Positions 45,824 to 49,744 of a DNA stretch of 49,744 bases are shown piece by piece. The notes below the pieces were generated by a model that worked only from the letters and a program-made list of their open reading frames with translations, did no database searches and was not told the DNA's origin. Location: contig NZ_CALEMI010000169.1 of NCBI RefSeq assembly GCF_937910895.1, forward strand, positions 1 to 49,744, given 5' to 3'. Each line of letters opens with the position of its first letter. Position 1 is the stretch's first letter. Made by a program: the position numbers and the translations under genes. The stretch comes from an uncultured Dokdonia sp. GTDB taxonomy: Bacteria; Bacteroidota; Bacteroidia; Flavobacteriales; Flavobacteriaceae.

Positions 45824-46887
45824 CGAGTGCGTTCTGTATGGATCCGTAAAGCTACACAATACCATCCATTTTCATCACTCACTTGGTATGAATAATCGGT
45901 ATATAACAATTCCAACTGCTTCTTTATATTGGAAATTCCTATGCCTTTGGTATAGGCTGTATTATCTGTTTGTGATTCAATCGTCTTGGTATTTTTTACG
46001 GTAAAATAGAGCTGTGAACCTTCTTGTTTTAAATGGATATGAATCTTTGGAATCTCGGTACTGCCGCTCGCTCCGTGTTTAAATGCATTCTCTAGAATAG
46101 ATAACAAGATGAGGGGTCCTATTTGTGTTTCGAAGTTTCTGGGGTACGCTTTCGCGAAAGCAATCTCAATATCATCGCCATACCGTAAACGTTCCAATAC
46201 AATATAATTTTCCAACAAGGTGACTTCCTTTTTCAAAGGCACAAGTTTATCATTGCATTGGTATAACATGTAATCCAACATCGCCGAAAGTGTCGCTACC
46301 GTCTCTGGCGCTTTATCTGATTTCTGAAGCGTGAGCGCATATAAATTATTGAGTGTATTAAATAAAAAATGTGGATGGATCTGTGCTTTTAACGCGCCCA
46401 ACTCGGCTTTATTCTTGTCGCGTTCTAGTTGAAGTAATGCTTTTTCGTTTTTGTTTTTCTGGGTAATCATACGATCTATTGTCATCGCAAGGGTTGCCAT
46501 CAATAACGGAATCAAATATCCATCCAATAGAAATTCCCAATCACTAAAAATCTGTACGAATGATTCTTGCTCAAACGGACGTTCTCTAAAAATAGGTTCA
46601 TACACATACACCGTAAATACCCGATCTAACGCACTTGCTACGTAAAATAACACCACTGTAAAAACCCCAAATAATAGATATTTCTTATTTCTATAGTAAT
46701 ATTGCAATAATACATTATTGAAAATATAGGCAACGATGAGATATGCTGGAAGGTGTTTTAAGTTTTGCGCAAAAATGGACCAAAAGGATTGTGAATTTCC
46801 TTCTTGAAAAAACTGAATCAATGCAAAACTGAAGAGTAAGACTCCCCAGAATAGGATGTGGTTTTTATGTGATTTTTTTTTGTTCAA
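45820..46887 (-). CDS. LytS/YehU-family sensor histidine kinase
   Basis: 355 residues: four membrane helices (about 10-140), then a His-kinase domain of the LytS type with LKAQIHPHFLFNTLNNL (H173 is the phosphorylation site) and an ATPase region with ILENAFKHGAS and GIGISNIKKQLELLY. No extracellular sensor domain is present, so it probably senses within the membrane. It is coupled to the LytTR regulator by a 4-base overlap. Residues 243-247 (AFAKA) are from the dispersed palindrome. Confidence 0.93.
   Translation of the reverse strand: MNKKKSHKNHILFWGVLLFSFALIQFFQEGNSQSFWSIFAQNLKHLPAYLIVAYIFNNVLLQYYYRNKKYLLFGVFTVVLFYVASALDRVFTVYVYEPIFRERPFEQESFVQIFSDWEFLLDGYLIPLLMATLAMTIDRMITQKNKNEKALLQLERDKNKAELGALKAQIHPHFLFNTLNNLYALTLQKSDKAPETVATLSAMLDYMLYQCNDKLVPLKKEVTLLENYIVLERLRYGDDIEIAFAKAYPRNFETQIGPLILLSILENAFKHGASGSTEIPKIHIHLKQEGSQLYFTVKNTKTIESQTDNTAYTKGIGISNIKKQLELLYTDYSYQVSDENGWYCVALRIHTERTR
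46148..46161. repeat. Dispersed palindrome, copy 12 (in histidine kinase gene)
   Basis: GCTTTCGCGAAAGC, 14-base core, read as AFAKA; left flank TAC is also conserved. Confidence 0.9.
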
Positions 46888-47403
46888 CTTTAGTGTATTA
46901 TTATTTTCAATTTTATTCTTTTCTTTTTTTCATTGCCAAAAAAAAGAAACAAAAAAGTCTAGGCTTACGAAAGGTTGTCTAAATTTATTGTTCTATCCCT
47001 GAATTTCCGAAACTCGCTACGCTCAGACAGTCTGAAATTCTACGGGATATTCACTTCAAATTTTACGACAAATTTTCGAGAGCCAAAAAAATCAAAGTAT
47101 AATAACTATTATTTTATTTTTTAGCTTTCTTTTTCTCTAGTATAGTAAAAAATTCTCGTTAAAAATTTTTGAAGCCTTGGAGAAAATTTAGAGAATTTTT
47201 TACGGTTTTTCGCTTCAAGCGAAAAAATACCTAAGAAATCAAAGATTCATAAGTTCCAAAATTTAAAATAGAAACCACACGCATAAAAAGTGTCTTTTCT
47301 TTTGGTTCGTTTTCTTTGGACAAGCAAAGAAAATGAACAATCACCATATGCTTATATCGATACTAAATCTTACTATTCTTATTTTCATATTCAATTCAAG
47401 TTA
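46888..47403. other. Non-coding stretch with several inverted repeats
   Basis: About 515 bases without a gene. 47145-47157 (GTAAAAAATTCTC) pairs perfectly with 47191-47203 (GAGAATTTTTTAC). 47206-47226 is TTTTTCGCTT-C-AAGCGAAAAA, a copy of the second palindrome type. ACTCGCTACGCTCAGACAGT near 47024-47045 is a repeat-like string common in Bacteroidota. Confidence 0.6.
47206..47226. repeat. Second palindrome type, intergenic copy
   Basis: TTTTTCGCTT-C-AAGCGAAAAA, 10-base perfect arms around a single base. Confidence 0.65.
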
Positions 47404-47919
47404 TTAATCCAACACCGTAGGTTGTATCCCCGCAACGGTAATGCCGTGGCGCGTTAAAGTTTCTGTTTTCTTTTGATTTCCAGTAATCATTACAATCGAC
47501 TTGACTTCCAATTGTTTTAAAATTTTTGCCGCTGCCGAAAAATCGCGGTTATCTTTATGAAAACCGACCGCTTCATACGCTTCGGCTTGTGGCATACCTT
47601 CTTTTTTAAGTGGTAATGTATTGAGTAAGGCATAATGTCCGTTGCCTTTTCCTTCTTGTTCCAACCAAATCACAATCCCTTTCCCTGCTCGTTCTATCAA
47701 TTGTTGAGAGATTTCCATTTGCTCGCGACAATCACATTCTACACTATTAAAATGATGTGCAAAAATGCAGGATGAGTGTACGCGACATAACACCGCTTCT
47801 CCATTTTTTACATCACCCATCACCAGCGCATGCGACTCTTTGATTCCGTCATAAAAGAGGATTTCTCTGTATGTTCCGTATTTGGTTTTGATGGTTCCTT
47901 CGGCGAGTTGTACAATCAT
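47404..47919 (-). CDS. GTP cyclohydrolase II-like protein (RibA family)
   Basis: 171 residues. CRVHSSC followed by 10 residues and then CDC matches the RibA zinc site (three Cys). EQEGKGNGHYALLNTLPL corresponds to the QEGRGIGL catalytic region, but differs at several positions. The family opens GTP to begin riboflavin synthesis. It is shorter than E. coli RibA (about 196) and has a histidine-rich linker between the zinc cysteines. It may be a stand-alone paralogue rather than the main riboflavin enzyme; no other rib gene is nearby. Confidence 0.82.
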   Translation of the reverse strand: MIVQLAEGTIKTKYGTYREILFYDGIKESHALVMGDVKNGEAVLCRVHSSCIFAHHFNSVECDCREQMEISQQLIERAGKGIVIWLEQEGKGNGHYALLNTLPLKKEGMPQAEAYEAVGFHKDNRDFSAAAKILKQLEVKSIVMITGNQKKTETLTRHGITVAGIQPTVLD

Positions 47920-48130
47920 AATGATTAAAAATAGCTGTTATTTAGTGTAAAATTACAGCTATTCGACCAGATCAGATCTATCGTCGACTAAAAAGCCCTT
48001 GCCGAAGACGAGTCTTTTTATCTACGCATACGCACTCTCTATTTCTTTCAATCGCTCATTGGTCTATTTTTCAAAATCTACATGTCAATTTAAAGCACTT
48101 TTACGGTATCAATTCAACAAACGAATCGCC

Positions 48131-49441
48131 ATGAAAAAATTTAAACTCAATAAAATCGGTCGCCGTTTCTGGAGAACTGTCTGTGTTTTATTTGGACTTT
48201 TAGTCATTTGGAATATCTACTATTTTTCTACGTTTACACGCTTTCGCGAAAGCGCACCCATCACCACCACCGTAAGTCATCCTGATTACAAAAACCCAAT
48301 AGCAGAAGCCACTACCGTACTTGCCGCTATAGGGGAAGACAAAAAACTACCCTCGTTTTCTGTAGCGGTTGGACATCACGGAAAGGTTATTTGGTCGGCT
48401 GCGGTTGGGTATCAAGATATAGATGCAGGCATTGCCGCGACTCCCAAAACACAATACCGTATTGGAAGCACCTCAAAAGCTGTCACAACCACAGGAATTG
48501 CTCGTGCGGTGGATGCTCATAGAATACAGTTAGAGGTAATCATCGGAGATACGATTGTGAATTGGACAAAAAAGAAATGGGATTTTAGTATGCAACAACT
48601 CTTGAGTCATACGGCTGGTGTTGGTAATTATGAAGATTTTGGGATAGCTTCCGCGAAATATACCATGTGTAATTGTCATGAGTTTACAACTGCCTCAGAA
48701 GGATTAACCGTGTTTGACCCGTATGATTTGATTTTTGAACCTGGGACTTCATTTGCATATTCGACATTTGATATTAATCTTGCGAGTGTGGTTTTGGAAC
48801 AGGCTGTTGGTACTCCTTTTCTGGAGTATATGGAAGCAAACATATTTCAGCCTTTAGGAATGAAGGACACATACGGCGATCACAACCGCCCAAAAACAGA
48901 AGACTTTGCTACCTTTTACGAAACTAGAAATGAGTATTACCGAGAGTTTCGAAGTTTTGAGCAAGTGTACGATATCAACTTAAGCTATAAATGGGCTGGC
49001 GGTGGGTTTATCTCCACTCCTACAGATCTTGTCAAGATGGGAAATGCCTATCTTAAAGATGATTCTTTTATCAGTCACGACACCAAAAGAAAATTCTGGA
49101 CACCTATGAAATTAGACAACGGCGAGGTCAACGAACAACTCTATGCTTTAGGATGGCGCTCATATTTGGACTATACAAACCCCAATCTCCTAGACGGCAA
49201 AACCCCTGTATGGATGGTACATCATGGAGGCGTGAGTAAAGGATCTCAAAATTTCTTAATCCTTTTTCCGAATTATGACCTTGTGATCGATGCCTCTATC
49301 AACACGAATGTAGCTGACTTTGGAATCTTCTCTGATGAAGTGTATAAAATTGCAAATGTCTTCTTGAAAACTATAGAAAAGAAGGAGAAGGTACTTTACA
49401 GAGAAATCAAACTTAGTATTGAAGAAGCATCTGTTAAGTAA
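48131..49441 (+). CDS. Membrane-anchored serine hydrolase (beta-lactamase/class C PBP family)
   Basis: 436 residues from the ATG at 48131; a longer open frame begins at 47999 but its start has no membrane-protein character. One membrane anchor (about 15-33), then the serine hydrolase domain: S113-T-S-K116 is the SxxK nucleophile motif; AYSTFDINLASVVLEQ is in the place of the YxN motif with T for N; HHGGVSKGS gives the HxG motif. It hydrolyses or transfers an acyl/peptide group in the periplasm; the substrate is unknown. R37-S41 (RFRES), just after the anchor, come from the dispersed palindrome. Confidence 0.9.
   Translation: MKKFKLNKIGRRFWRTVCVLFGLLVIWNIYYFSTFTRFRESAPITTTVSHPDYKNPIAEATTVLAAIGEDKKLPSFSVAVGHHGKVIWSAAVGYQDIDAGIAATPKTQYRIGSTSKAVTTTGIARAVDAHRIQLEVIIGDTIVNWTKKKWDFSMQQLLSHTAGVGNYEDFGIASAKYTMCNCHEFTTASEGLTVFDPYDLIFEPGTSFAYSTFDINLASVVLEQAVGTPFLEYMEANIFQPLGMKDTYGDHNRPKTEDFATFYETRNEYYREFRSFEQVYDINLSYKWAGGGFISTPTDLVKMGNAYLKDDSFISHDTKRKFWTPMKLDNGEVNEQLYALGWRSYLDYTNPNLLDGKTPVWMVHHGGVSKGSQNFLILFPNYDLVIDASINTNVADFGIFSDEVYKIANVFLKTIEKKEKVLYREIKLSIEEASVK
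48239..48254. repeat. Dispersed palindrome, copy 13 (in serine hydrolase gene)
   Basis: CGCTTTCGCGAAAGCG, perfect over 16 bases, read as RFRES. Confidence 0.9.
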
Positions 49442-49604
49442 ACTATCTCAGGGAAAACCCACGAGGGATTTTAAGGAAAGAAACCATTTAGTTTTAAGAC
49501 AAGCCTCGGAGCATTTAAATCTCGATTATCGAGTAAAACCCGTACAAATACGGTTCATTTTTAGAAGGTTTATAACTATTTTGGCTCTATAAAAACAACC
49601 CTCC

Positions 49605-49744
49605 ATGAAAATAACCATTACAAACAAATCTGCAATCACTGACGCGAAAAAAATTTTCCTTCTATTAACAGGAAACAGTTTTAAGGGTAGTGGCATTACG
49701 GTAGGAAAATCAACGCCTTTATCATCATTAACAAACAACTCTTT
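49605..49744 (+). CDS. Start of an unidentified gene (3' end outside window)
   Basis: The ATG at 49605 opens 46 codons to the window edge (MKITITNKSAITDAKKIFLL ...). It has no signal peptide and no recognised motif in the part visible. A 163-base gap separates it from the serine hydrolase. Whether it is a real gene cannot be settled here. Confidence 0.4.
   Translation, partial: MKITITNKSAITDAKKIFLLLTGNSFKGSGITVGKSTPLSSLTNNS

Noticed and set aside
13792-47706. TCGCGA (NruI-type site) as the whole signal
   Set aside because: TCGCGA also occurs alone several times (for example near 13792, 35116 and 45576), so the signal is the longer palindrome and not the 6-base core.
48646-48659. A further palindrome copy in the serine hydrolase gene
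   Set aside because: AGCTTCCGCGAAAT keeps only part of the core; it may be decayed but is not counted.
49526-49738. A minus-strand frame at the window end
   Set aside because: It opposes the ATG-started frame at 49605 and shows no protein-like features.

Overview
The window reads as about 50 kb of chromosome from a marine-type member of the Flavobacteriaceae (Bacteroidota). The evidence is low GC, gliding genes gldE and gldD beside mutY and ssb, T9SS-type C-terminal sorting domains, Bacteroidota promoters (TAnnTTTG just upstream of starts), a GldE/RseP/RecQ/PckA set of the flavobacterial kind, and several TTG starts. The genus cannot be fixed from sequence alone, although a Dokdonia-like organism would fit. 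I see no rRNA, tRNA, CRISPR, phage or transposase gene.

Layout. 1-5777 (-): the first 1925 codons of a giant secreted adhesin-like protein with cadherin-like and TSP3-type repeats. 6.6-8.8 kb: rseP and a SCO1/SenC protein. 8.9-11.7 kb: ferrous iron uptake (feoA, feoB, a Cys-rich FeoB-associated peptide and a small membrane protein). 11.7-18.0 kb (-): a secreted protein, then a complete metal-ion ABC uptake operon led by its own DtxR/MntR-type regulator, with a candidate operator upstream and a frameshifted four-helix-bundle gene inserted in the middle. 18-21 kb: recX, rng, a 30-residue basic ribosome-type peptide, and an HU/IHF protein. 21-26 kb: mutY, an AraC regulator, a small secreted protein, ssb, gldE and gldD. 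26.3-27.6 kb: an EamA permease followed by tandem copies of its own gene end. 27.8-34 kb: a SanA-like protein, pckA, a DUF423 protein, a saccharopine dehydrogenase-like enzyme and a T9SS-sorted FG-GAP protein. 34-41 kb: recQ, an outer-membrane protein, an SLC13 transporter and a second FG-GAP protein. 41-45 kb: a secreted protein of unknown function and a TPR protein bounded by mirrored inverted repeats. 45-49.7 kb: a LytS/LytTR two-component pair, a RibA-like protein, a serine hydrolase and the start of an unknown gene.

The strongest unexplained signal is a dispersed palindrome with core GCTTTCGCGAAAGC. I count 13 copies, about one per 3.8 kb. Ten lie inside genes, where the palindrome is read in all three frames as AFAKA, RFRES or TLSRK, apparently without disturbing the proteins. 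The three intergenic copies all sit within 40 bases after a stop codon. Two further copies are split by a roughly 30-base insert and flank one FG-GAP gene. This looks like a selected genomic site comparable in style to HIP1 or DNA-uptake sequences, or alternatively a very small mobile palindrome.

Other notable structures are the tandem EamA gene ends, whose peptides and hairpins are both conserved; the inverted-repeat-bounded TPR gene; the frameshifted four-helix-bundle gene flanked by TTAGCT repeats; and the palindrome acting as the signal-peptide cleavage site of one secreted protein.
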